Source: Streptomyces sp. AA1529 (GTDB lineage Bacteria > Actinomycetota > Actinomycetes > Streptomycetales > Streptomycetaceae). From it: a DNA stretch of 34,923 nt. Below, in pieces: positions 24,259 to 32,709 of the stretch (within the stretch, counting starts at the first letter, position 1; the number at the start of each line of letters is the position of its first letter). The stretch covers positions 1 through 34,923 of the forward strand of contig NZ_ALAP01000016.1 in assembly GCF_000280905.1 (NCBI RefSeq), given 5' to 3'. Position numbers and translations under genes: made by a program. The notes under the pieces were generated by a model. It was not told the DNA's origin. It ran no database searches and worked only from the letters and a program-made list of their open reading frames with translations.

Positions 24259-25637
24259 GTGAGAGCAGGAGCGTTACGGACCGTGCCACTGGCCGGGGAG
24301 CTGACCTCGTCACTGATCCACCGGGCCGCGGACCGCTACGCCCTGCCTGCCGCCGGGGTGCTGCGGCTGTGGACATGCCGCAACTCCCCCGCCCGGCACG
24401 GCGGCGGCGTGCGGGCTGACGCGGAGGTCATCCTCAACGGAGCGGGGCGCAATGTACTCGCCGAACTGTGCGGAGTGGAACCGGCGGTGCTGGCACGCGC
24501 GTTGCCCGCGTTCACCGTGGACGACCCCAAGATCAGTACTGGCCGGGAGGCCGCTCTGGCGCAGGTGCGTTGGCGGGCGGCAGGCGCAGTGGCGGGAGAA
24601 GCGGCGTTCGCCTGCCGGCTGTGCACCGCGCGGCGTACCGGGCAGGCTCAGCGGGCGGTGCGGTATCTGCCGCGCTGGCAGCGGGTGTGCGTGCGGCACG
24701 GGCGGTGGCTGCTGGACGCGGACGCCGACCAGCCGCTGGAACACCTCGACCTGCACGGTGTCCCGGAGGTGGTGGCCGCGCAGCGGCAGTGGACGGGGAT
24801 GGCGCGCCGTGCGGGGCGGGCCGGGGCGGAGGGCGCGGAGGTGTTCTCCCTGGCGCACGCGGTCGTGGCCCGGTGGTGGGAGGAGGCCCTGCACTGGGAG
24901 CGGGAGGAGATCTGGCCGCACCGGCTGCATCGGGTGGCGGGCGGCAACGCGGGAACGGTCTTCAGCGGTGGCGGATCGTGGGCCGGGATCCGGTCATTTT
25001 CCCGGAGGTGGTGGCCGTGGCCGACGCGCTGCTGGACCCGGCCATGGCCGAGTTGGTGTGGAGGGACAGCGGCGCCGGGCGGCCGCGGCCGCTGCCCGCC
25101 GACGGGGCGTTCTGCCGCCGGCTCGGCGAGCGGGTGGGACGTGACTGGCTGGGCCCGCTGTCGGCGGTGGACTACGGCGGGCCGCTGCTCGCCTGGATGG
25201 GTGCGGTCATCCGCCGGCGGCGCGATCAGGGCGGGCCGCCCGGGTGGAGGGACGATCCGTGGCGCCTGCAGCGCGAACAGCAGCCCGCCACGATGGCCGG
25301 CCAGCTGCGCGTGATGGCGGCCGAGGCACAGTCAGGCGGCTCAGCGACCCGGTGGCGGGCCACCGTGTCCGCCGAACACCGCTTCCGCATCACCCAACTG
25401 GTCAAAGAGGCCGGCGAGCAGCTGGAGGAGCTGCGCGGCGGGCACAGCGGCACCACCGCCGAGGTGGCCCGCACGCTGCTGGAGCACCTCAGCCGCAGTG
25501 CAGCCCTGATCGATCAGGCTTTGGTGAACACCGCCGCCGCGGCTGTCGCCGCCGGGGTGGCGCTGGAGGAGGTGGCCGCCTGGTCACGCCTGCCCGCCCA
25601 GGAGCTGGCAGAGATCCTCACCGCAGGCCAGGAGTGA
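24259..25637 (+). pseudogene. tniQ: TniQ-family protein next to tpg, frameshifted
   Basis: The start is GTG 24259, 49 bases after tpg. The N-terminus PLAGELTSSLIHRAADRYAL is the typical TniQ opening. A complete zinc-binding set follows: C119-x2-C122 and C144-x2-H147 in YLPRWQRVCVRHGRWLL, a hallmark of the family. The frame carries good protein to about 24960, then WRIVGRDPVIFPEVVAVAD and about 220 further residues continue in another frame to TGA 25635-25637. One missing base near 24945-24980 explains this. The intact product would be about 459 residues. TniQ proteins link a target-recognition factor to the TnsC ATPase in Tn7/Tn5053-type transposition. Its place behind tpg rather than inside the tns operon at 27.7 kb is unusual. 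A sequencing deletion cannot be excluded. Confidence 0.8.
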
Positions 25638-25826
25638 CGCGACCGGCGGCCGGGTGATGTGTGTCAGCCGCCGTACGCCGCAGCCCCGGTCACAGCTAGG
25701 GTCCGGTTTGTCTCCCCGGGGAGGATGGGTGATGCCATATTGCGGGAGGACTGCTGCGTGTGGCCACTAGGCTGAGGCGGGGCCGCAGGGAGGCAGCGGC
25801 CCGGGGACCGGCGCCAAGGGAGCACG

Positions 25827-27056
25827 TTGAGTACTCAAACGGGTCCGGTGGCAGCGGGGGCGGACCTTGCCCAGCTGGCGCTCGACTTCCACCACACCCA
25901 CCAGTTGCTGGATCCTGCCGCGCAGGGAGTGCAGGAGTGGCAGGTGCGCATCACCGCGGCCGGCACACCGGTGGGAAGCCTGACGGCCGTAAGGGGCCTG
26001 TACTGGAAGTCCGACAATCTGCGCGAGCGGATGGCCGACGAGCAGTCCTTCCCCGCCCTGGTGGCCGCCCAGCTCCTGGACGAGGACGGCCGGTTCACCT
26101 ACGAGTTCGAGGAGTTCATCGAGTCGGCCTCCAGCGTCCTCGTCCTCGTCCTCGACCGGCTGCACGTGGAGGAAGCCTTCGCCGACCCTGTAGTAGTGGC
26201 GGGGGTGGTGTCCTCGGTCGTTGACCGGCTGACGGACAACTACTTCGCCGTGGTCCTGCCCGCCAAGAACGCCTCCACGGATGCGGGTTCCGCTCTGCTC
26301 GCCGAGGCTGGCACGCTGCTGAGCGCCCAGGAGTTCTCCGACGAACTGCAGATCATCGACAATGCCCTGGCCGCTCCCGAAGAGGCCGCGCAGCGCGTGC
26401 GCAGCCGTCTGCGATCCCTCGCCCGCCACGGCCAGCCCGCGGCGTGGGACGAAGACGACGACGAGGACGACGGCTGGCACGAGGACGGCGAGGAGGACGA
26501 GCTCACCACGCGGACGGCCGCGGTGCTGCGGGTGGCGCTCGAGCAGCTGTCCGAGCAGATCTGGCAGGACGTCACCGACATGGGGGACGCGCCTGCCAGG
26601 CGCGGCGAGGGCCGTGTCCTTGGCTCGCTGCCGCCGATCACCTTTGGCCAGGACCGGCAGTGGCGGCGGCAGATGGCCCGCTGTTTCGACGACCTGGCCG
26701 CCGAACTCGCCGAGACGCGCGCCGTGCGCCCGCTGTGCACCGGCGAGGAGATGGCCCTGCACCTGGGCATCGACCGGGCCAAGTCGCTGACGCGGAACCG
26801 CCCGCGCCTGGTCGCGGAAGCCGTGGAGGGGCTGGGTGAGGACCGCCGCGATTTCGACTGGGACTGGTGCTCCGATGTTCTGTTCGAGGACCACGATGTA
26901 CTGATGCTGTTCGACGCCTCCCTGGACGGGATCGAGGACAGGGGCAATGAGATCAACCAGGCCCTCGGACTGGCCAACCTGGCCGCCGCGGACTGGTTCA
27001 AGCCCTTCCGCCCCCGCCAGGCCCGCGACCCCGACCGCGGCTTCCGCCACTCCTGA
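25827..27056 (+). CDS. Acidic protein of unknown function
   Basis: The product has 409 residues from TTG 25827, chosen because AAGGGAG ends 5-6 bases upstream. I do not recognise the family. The N-terminal ~180 residues are mixed alpha/beta. A low-complexity acidic hinge of mostly Asp/Glu residues (WDEDDDEDDGWHEDGEEDE) lies near residues 208-226, probably flexible. The C-terminal ~180 residues are helical with basic patches (RQWRRQMARCFDDLAAEL) and a helix-turn-helix-like GEEMALHLGIDRAKSL segment. No membrane helix or nucleotide-binding motif is visible. It stands between the TniQ pseudogene and the tns operon on the same strand and could belong to either the telomere block or the transposition module. 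A strong hairpin follows about 70 bases after its stop. Confidence 0.65.
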   Translation: MSTQTGPVAAGADLAQLALDFHHTHQLLDPAAQGVQEWQVRITAAGTPVGSLTAVRGLYWKSDNLRERMADEQSFPALVAAQLLDEDGRFTYEFEEFIESASSVLVLVLDRLHVEEAFADPVVVAGVVSSVVDRLTDNYFAVVLPAKNASTDAGSALLAEAGTLLSAQEFSDELQIIDNALAAPEEAAQRVRSRLRSLARHGQPAAWDEDDDEDDGWHEDGEEDELTTRTAAVLRVALEQLSEQIWQDVTDMGDAPARRGEGRVLGSLPPITFGQDRQWRRQMARCFDDLAAELAETRAVRPLCTGEEMALHLGIDRAKSLTRNRPRLVAEAVEGLGEDRRDFDWDWCSDVLFEDHDVLMLFDASLDGIEDRGNEINQALGLANLAAADWFKPFRPRQARDPDRGFRHS

Positions 27057-27125
27057 CCCCGGCCGCCGCAATGCCCCGGGCGGCAGCAGGCCGGTATGAA
27101 AGCCGCGGGCTGAGTCTCGGCCGGG

Positions 27126-27148
27126 CCTCTCCGGCTGAGCCGGAGAGG
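27126..27148 (+). terminator. Terminator hairpin after the acidic-protein gene
   Basis: A perfect 10-bp stem (27126-27135, 27139-27148) with a TGA triloop lies 69 bases after the stop at 27056 and before the next start. It has no U-tract. Confidence 0.55.
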
Positions 27149-27203
27149 GCCAGGGGCGGCTACGTTCGGGCTGCTGATGCGACAGGGCGGGAAGTGGGGG
27201 GCA

Positions 27204-27524
27204 GTGGCCAAACGCGATGTGTGGGTACGCGTCGGGGACGACTTGGTGCGCGGTGACACCGTCGTGGGTGTCACCGTGAGCGATCCGCACTACCACCACG
27301 AGACGTTCAAGATCATGCTGAAGGTCACGGGGCACCGCGACCACCTGCGGCTCGACTCCGGTGTCCGCGACGACGACCAGGGGGCGGGGCGTGAGCAGGT
27401 CAACGCGTTCGCAGACGCCTTCGTCGACACGCTCGCGCGCGGTGCGGCGATGCCGTCCGGCGCCCTGATCCGGTTCGGTTCCGGCGAAGACGACGCGGGA
27501 TGGGCGCTGTCGTCTCTGGGATAG
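27204..27524 (+). CDS. Small protein of unknown function
   Basis: I take GTG 27204 as the start because the run GGGGGG ends 2 bases upstream and the product then begins with a plausible AKRDVWVRVGDDLVRGDT; ATG 27177 in the same frame is an alternative. The product has 106 residues. It has a beta-rich N-terminal half (VWVRVGDDLVRGDTVVGVTV) and a helical segment (EQVNAFADAFVDTLARGA) near the end. It is cytoplasmic by appearance. I recognise no family. It sits alone between a terminator hairpin and the tns operon, so it probably has its own promoter. Confidence 0.6.
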   Translation: MAKRDVWVRVGDDLVRGDTVVGVTVSDPHYHHETFKIMLKVTGHRDHLRLDSGVRDDDQGAGREQVNAFADAFVDTLARGAAMPSGALIRFGSGEDDAGWALSSLG

Positions 27525-27571
27525 CGGCGAAGCCGATCCGGCGCCTGCTCACGCCGCGGCCCGGGCAGAAA

Positions 27572-27589
27572 AGTGCAGAGATGTGCACT
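27572..27589. promoter_or_regulatory. Operator-like inverted repeat upstream of the tns operon
   Basis: AGTGCA (27572-27577) and TGCACT (27584-27589) flank a 6-nt spacer in the 182-bp gap before the TnsA-like gene. It is a candidate regulator site for the tns operon. It is not a recognisable transposon end: I find no matching terminal repeat at the right side. Confidence 0.35.
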
Positions 27590-27706
27590 GACACCGGCAC
27601 GCCCCAGGCGGCATCCTGACCTCCGCACAGGACAACCGGTCCTCGATGCACCGCAGTTGGAGTTACCGGCCGGTTCGCCTGCGCACCGTGGCCGGTATGA
27701 CGTTGT

Positions 27707-28552
27707 GTGGAGTACGTGATCAACGACAGCAGCCAGGGCGGCTTGCCTGCCGTCGCGGGCAGGTCCTGCCGGGTGCCGGAACCGGGTGCGGTGGAGGCGG
27801 AGTTCGCCGGGGCTGACGGCACTCTCGTGCAACGCCGCTGGGTCGAGGCCGCCGTGGCCGTTCGGTTCGAGCAGCTCCAGCCGGTGGCGGCCTTCCCGGT
27901 GGTGCCCGGGCGCAGGTGGGGGCCGGGCTGGTGGTGGTCGGCCACCACCGGTGGGCACGTGCCGCACGGGTCGCAGGCGATGTGCATGCAGCTGATGCTT
28001 TTGGACCGTGATCCGCAGGTGGTGGGGTTGTCAGCGCGGCCGGTGCGGCTGATCTGGCGGGATCCGGACAGCCGGCGGACGCTGACGTGGGTGCCGCAGG
28101 TGTTCGCCCGCTACGCCGACGGCCGCGCGCTGCTCGCCGACTGCCCCGCCACGGCGGAGCCCGCCGCAGGCCGTGCCGCGCGGGCGGACGCGGTGCTGGA
28201 AGCGGCGTGTGCGGCGGCGGGGTTCACCTACCGGCGCCTGGTGCCGCCGGATGCGGTGGTGGCGGCGAACGTGCGGTGGCTGGCCGGCTACCGCCATCCC
28301 CGCCACCGCGATGCGGGCGGTCTTGAGCAGGCGGTGCTGGAGGCGTTCGCCGCCCCGCGGCCGCTGATGGCGGGGGCCGCGGCGGCCGGTGAGGTACTCA
28401 CGGCGCTGCCGGTGCTCTACCACGCGCTGTGGAGCGGGCGGCTGTCCGCGGACCTGTCCCGGCCGCTGGGCGAGCACACCCTCGTCTCGGCCGGCCGCCC
28501 GGACCCGGCCGAGGACGACGCGGAGCAGGAGCGGGAGCAGCACGCGAGGTGA
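27707..28552 (+). CDS. TnsA-like protein lacking catalytic residues
   Basis: The product has 281 residues from GTG 27707. The frame aligns by eye with actinobacterial TnsA-like heteromeric transposase subunits: the opening WWWSATTGGHV, the motif MLLDRDPQV, a strand ending WVPQVFARYADG, and a C-terminal LARTL-type half ending in LWSGRLSADLSRPLGEH. TnsA normally uses an E, D and K set in the contexts yES, VPD and VxVKP. Here the three positions carry G88, Q131 and C146, so all metal-binding and catalytic residues are missing. The frame is intact with no internal stop and normal codon use. It therefore looks like a maintained non-nuclease subunit rather than fresh debris. Its GTGA overlap with the TnsB-like gene suggests stoichiometric expression. 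The homology is strong; the loss of activity is inferred from residues only. Confidence 0.75.
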   Translation: MEYVINDSSQGGLPAVAGRSCRVPEPGAVEAEFAGADGTLVQRRWVEAAVAVRFEQLQPVAAFPVVPGRRWGPGWWWSATTGGHVPHGSQAMCMQLMLLDRDPQVVGLSARPVRLIWRDPDSRRTLTWVPQVFARYADGRALLADCPATAEPAAGRAARADAVLEAACAAAGFTYRRLVPPDAVVAANVRWLAGYRHPRHRDAGGLEQAVLEAFAAPRPLMAGAAAAGEVLTALPVLYHALWSGRLSADLSRPLGEHTLVSAGRPDPAEDDAEQEREQHAR

Positions 28553-30562
28553 GCAGGAACCGTACGGCCGTCCCTGGTGGGCGGTGCGTTGAGGTGGGCG
28601 CGCAGGTCCGGTTCGAGGACCGCGCCTGGCAGGTGACCGGCCTGGCCGACGGACGGGTGTATCTGGTGGCCGGGGATGGAGCCACCGCCTGTGTGCTGGC
28701 TGCCCGTCTGGTGGCCGCGCCCGGCTTCGCGGTGGTCGACGCGCCCGCCGCGCAGCCGGTCACCCCGGTGCTGTGGGAGGCGGTGCCGCTGGAGGCGCAG
28801 GAGCGGGCTCTGGCCTGGCTGCGGCACATCCGCGAGGTGGAGACCGGGCTGCCGGGCGGCCCCGGAAGCGGCACGCCAAGGCCCGAGTACAACCCGCGGG
28901 CGTTCACTCTGGCGCAGCGGGAAGCGGCCAAGGCGCGGGAACTCGCAGGGCTGGGCTGGGCCAGGGTGAGCCGGGCCACGGTGCAGCGGATGCGGCTGGT
29001 CTACGGCCGGCAGGGCCTGTGGGGGCTGGTCGACAAACGTCACCTGCGGGGCCCGTCTCCGACCGGGCGGACGGACGAGCGGGTGGTGGCCGCCGTGCTG
29101 GAGGCTCTGCGCCGGTGCCGGGGCCGGGGCCGGAAGAAGACCACCATCCGGCAGGTGATCGAGCTGACGGAGCGGATCGTGGCGGACACCCAGGGGCCAC
29201 ATCAGGTGCGGCTGCCTGCCCGTTCGTCGCTGTACCGGCTGGTGAAGGCGCTGGCGGATCCGGCCGAGCCGCCGGGTAGCGCGGCGCGCACCGCCACCGC
29301 GGGCGGCCGGGCCGGTGGCCCGCCTGCCGCGCTGCGGCCCGCGGAGCGGGTGCAGGTAGCCACCGCCCGCCTGCCGGTCGGCGCGGTGGGCGAGGACGGG
29401 ACCCCGGTGGTGGTGGCGGTGACGGCCGCGCTGGACCAGGCGAGCGGCTGCGTGCTGGCCGCCGTGCTGCACCCGGAGCAGGACGGGCCGGTGGAGCTGT
29501 CGGTGCTGCTGGCCGAGATGGCCGTGCCCCGGCCGCTGCGCCCGGGCTGGCCCGCCCTGCTGGAACAGGCCCACGCGGGCGGGCCGGCGCGGCGGCTGAT
29601 GTCCTTGCCCGACCGGATCGAGGCCACCGCGTCGCGTCCGGCGGCCGTCCCCGAGACACTCGTCCTCGACCGGGGGCCGGCCGGTATCACCTCGGCGCAC
29701 CTGACCGTGTGCGAGAGCCTGGGCATCAGCCTGGAGCCGGCCCCGCCGAGGGCGGCGGGCGCCCCCAGTGGTGCGCTGCGCACGCTTCAGGTGCTCGCCG
29801 GTCTGTTCACCCGGCACGCGGTGGCAGCCCGGCCGGCCGTCACCGCCGGACAGGAGGTCCGGGCGGACGAGGCGGGCGGGGTGTACTGGAGCATGCCGCA
29901 GCTGCAGGACCTGCTGGACGAATGGATCACTGGCGTCTGGCACCACCGTCCCCAGGAGCAGTTGCGGCATCCGCTGCTGCCCCGGGCGGGGCTCGCCCCC
30001 CCAGGAGATGTGGGAGGTGCTGCTGGGCGCGGCCGGGAGGGTGCCGCTGCCGCTGGCCGGGCAGCACTACGGCGAACTGCTGCCGGCAGCCCGGTGCGCC
30101 CTCACCGATTCCGGGATCCGGCTGGGCGGGCGCCGCTACGACGATGCGTGTCTGGACGAACACCGCGGCCGCGGCCGGCGGTGGGAGGTCCACCACCATC
30201 CCCACGACCCGCGGCAGGTCTTCGTCCGGCTGCCCGACGGTCAGCTCCACCCGGTGCCATGGGCGCAGGGCGAGCACTCCTCGCGGCCCTTCGACGAGCT
30301 GCTGCGGCGTCGCACCGGCGCCGTCCTCGCACACCGCGCCGCCGGTACAGGCGCGGGTGCGGATGTGGGTGCCGACGGCGGTGCGCGGCCGGGCGGCGAC
30401 CGGACCGGCCCCGCCCTCACCGCGGCGCAGCCCCGGGAGGCGGCTGCCCGGGGCGTCGCCGGTGGCGGCGCGGTACCCGACACCGGCGGTGGCCGCGGCA
30501 CGGCCGTGGAGCCGGGCGGGTTCGAGGTGTATGACGCTGAGGCGGAGGCGGGACAGTGGTGA
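28549..30562 (+). pseudogene. TnsB-like transposase 1: dead DDE core, frameshifted
   Basis: The start is GTG 28549, overlapping the TnsA-like stop. The N-terminal small domain (VRFEDRAWQVTGLADG) and the helix-turn-helix region match TnsB-like 2. The catalytic-core positions are A271 (normally D), D374 (kept) and L410 (normally E, 36 residues after the second D), so the DDE triad is broken. At 29996-30002 a run of seven C shifts the frame. Six C would read LAPQEMW, matching SPGEMW in copy 2, and the rest (LLGAAGRVPLPLAGQHYGEL) continues in the shifted frame to TGA 30560-30562. The intact product would be about 670 residues. Its last residues, VYDAEAEAGQW, match the tail of copy 2. The extra C may be a homopolymer read error. 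Either way the protein cannot do strand transfer by itself. Confidence 0.8.
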
Positions 30563-32709
30563 GCACCCCCGGCCGCCCGGTCCGTGCCGCGGCCGCCGCC
30601 CGGCGCCGACAGGTCAAACTCGGGGCGTATGTGACATTCGAAGGCCGCCCCTGGCAGGTGGCCGCCGTGGCCGGAGCCTCCGTACGCCTCGTCGACACCC
30701 GCGGGCAGACCGCCTCGGTCTTGTCTTCGTTCCTGTTCGCCGACCCCACCTTCGCGGTGGTGGACTGCCCCGTTCCCGCCGCGGCGCCGTGGGGGCTGTT
30801 GGAGGCGGTGCCCGAACGGGAGCGGGAGAGGGCGATGGCCTGGCAGCGGCACATCCGCGAGATCGAGACCGGGCTGCCCGAGGGGCCCGGCAGCACCGGC
30901 GTCCCCCGGCCCGAGTACGACCCGCAGCGCACCTCAATGGCCGAGCGGGAGCAGGCCAAGGCCGACGAACTCGCGGCCCTGGGCTGGTCGCGGGCCAGCC
31001 GGGCCACCGTGCGCCGTATGCGCGCCCGCTACCACACGGGCGGCATCATGGGCCTGATCCGGCAGCGCAAGCCGTCGAGCGCTACGGGCCGGGCAGATGA
31101 GCGGGTAGTGACCGCGGTCCTGGAGGCACTGCGCCGCCAGCGCGGCCGCTCCACGGGCACCCTCAAGGGGCTGCGGGAGGTGACCGGGCAGATCCTGGCC
31201 GAGGCCCACGAGCCGGGCGCGGTGGCGCTGCCGGCACCATCGACGTTCAACCGGCTGGTACGTGTCCTGGCCGACCCGCTGGAACATCCGGGGCGCCCCG
31301 CCCGCACCGCCACCGCCGTGCCGGTGCGCCCGTTCACACCGGTGGTGGCGCTGCGGCCGGGCGAGCTGGTGCAGGTCGACACCACCCGGCTGGACATCAT
31401 GGCCATCGGCGAGGACGGCCGTGCGGTGCGCCCGGAGCTCACGATCGCCCTGGACGTGGCAACACGGTCGGTGGTGGCGGCCGTGCTGCGCGAGCAGAGC
31501 ACCCAGGCGGTGGACGCGGCCCTGCTGCTGGCGGAGATGGCCGTGCCCCACCCGGTGCGGCCCGGCTGGGGCGAGCATCTGCGCCTGGCCCACGCCGCCG
31601 TCCCCTACACCCGGCTCCTCGCCCTGGACGCGCGGCTTGAACAGGCGGCGGCGCGGCCGGTGGTGGTGCCGGAGACGATCGTCATCGACCGCGGGCGGGT
31701 GTTCCTCTCCGCCGCGTTCCTGGCCGCCTGTGAATCCCTTGGGGTGAGTGTGCAGCCCGCCCCGCCCCGCTCCCCCACCGCAAAGGGCGCCGTGGAACGG
31801 ACCTTCGGCAGCATCAACACCCTTTTCGCCCAGCACGTCGCCGGCTACACCGGCCCCCACATCCTGGCGCGCGGCGAGGCAGTGGAAGACGAAGCCCGCT
31901 TCACCGTGGCCCAGCTGCAGGAACTGCTGGACGAGTGGATCACCGCGTGCTGGCAGCACCGCCCCCACGACGGGCTGCGCCACCCCCTCCTGCCCAAGAA
32001 GGCGCTGTCACCGGGCGAGATGTGGGGTGCGCTGCTGGGCGCGAGCGGCTATGTGCCGCTGCCGCTGACCGGAACCGACTACACGGAACTGCTGCCGGTG
32101 CGCTTCCACCCGGTCACCGGCCGCGGCATCCGCATCAACTACCGCACCTACGATCACGCCATCCTCAACGAACACCGAGGACGGCCCTGCCCCACCGGCC
32201 CCGGCGGCAAGTGGGAGGTCCACCTCAACCCGCACGACGTCCGCCAGATCTATCTCCGCCTGCCCGACGGACACCTGCACGAGATCCCGTGGATCCACCG
32301 CGACCACGTCCACGCGCCCATGCGCGAGACCACCTGGCGCCACATCCGCACCACCCTCGAGCAGCGCGCCGAACGCGAGACACACGAAGCCGCCCTCGCC
32401 GAGGCCGCCGACCAGATCCTGCGCCACACCCGGCCCACCACACCGGCGCCGCCAGCCGTGCCCGCCACGGCGCCGGGCCTGCGCGCCGGGAAGGCGGCCT
32501 CCCAGGCAGTAGGCGGCGAACCAGCAGCACCGCACCGTACTGCGGCCCAGGCCGCAACGGAGGCGGAGGACAGCCTGGATGCGCTGGACGCCCGATCCCC
32601 CGCCGAAGACCGGGACGACGTCGGCGCCGATGAGTCCGGCGCACTCACGCTGCCGGGAAGCGGCGCGCTGACGCTGTACGACGCCGACCAGGAGGCCGAA
32701 CTGTGGTGA
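30559..32709 (+). CDS. tnsB: TnsB-like transposase 2 with intact DD(35)E triad
   Basis: The product has 716 residues from GTG 30559 (GTGA overlap with the copy-1 stop; GTG 30556 is an alternative). Domain order: an N-terminal beta-rich domain (VTFEGRPWQVAAVAG), a helix-turn-helix region (AALGWSRASRATVRRMRARY), the retroviral-integrase-like core, the Mu-type beta-barrel (SPGEMWGALLGASGYVPLPL), a flexible tail, and the final peptide LYDADQEAELW. Core acids are D274 (VQVDTT), D377 (VIDRG) and E413 (GAVERTFG), with 35 residues between the last two, the normal DD(35)E spacing. TnsB cuts the 3' ends of the element and joins them to the target. It should be the only catalytically competent transposase subunit in the window. 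The short tail after a variable linker resembles the TnsC-binding hook of TnsB proteins. Confidence 0.9.
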   Translation: MSTPGRPVRAAAAARRRQVKLGAYVTFEGRPWQVAAVAGASVRLVDTRGQTASVLSSFLFADPTFAVVDCPVPAAAPWGLLEAVPERERERAMAWQRHIREIETGLPEGPGSTGVPRPEYDPQRTSMAEREQAKADELAALGWSRASRATVRRMRARYHTGGIMGLIRQRKPSSATGRADERVVTAVLEALRRQRGRSTGTLKGLREVTGQILAEAHEPGAVALPAPSTFNRLVRVLADPLEHPGRPARTATAVPVRPFTPVVALRPGELVQVDTTRLDIMAIGEDGRAVRPELTIALDVATRSVVAAVLREQSTQAVDAALLLAEMAVPHPVRPGWGEHLRLAHAAVPYTRLLALDARLEQAAARPVVVPETIVIDRGRVFLSAAFLAACESLGVSVQPAPPRSPTAKGAVERTFGSINTLFAQHVAGYTGPHILARGEAVEDEARFTVAQLQELLDEWITACWQHRPHDGLRHPLLPKKALSPGEMWGALLGASGYVPLPLTGTDYTELLPVRFHPVTGRGIRINYRTYDHAILNEHRGRPCPTGPGGKWEVHLNPHDVRQIYLRLPDGHLHEIPWIHRDHVHAPMRETTWRHIRTTLEQRAERETHEAALAEAADQILRHTRPTTPAPPAVPATAPGLRAGKAASQAVGGEPAAPHRTAAQAATEAEDSLDALDARSPAEDRDDVGADESGALTLPGSGALTLYDADQEAELW

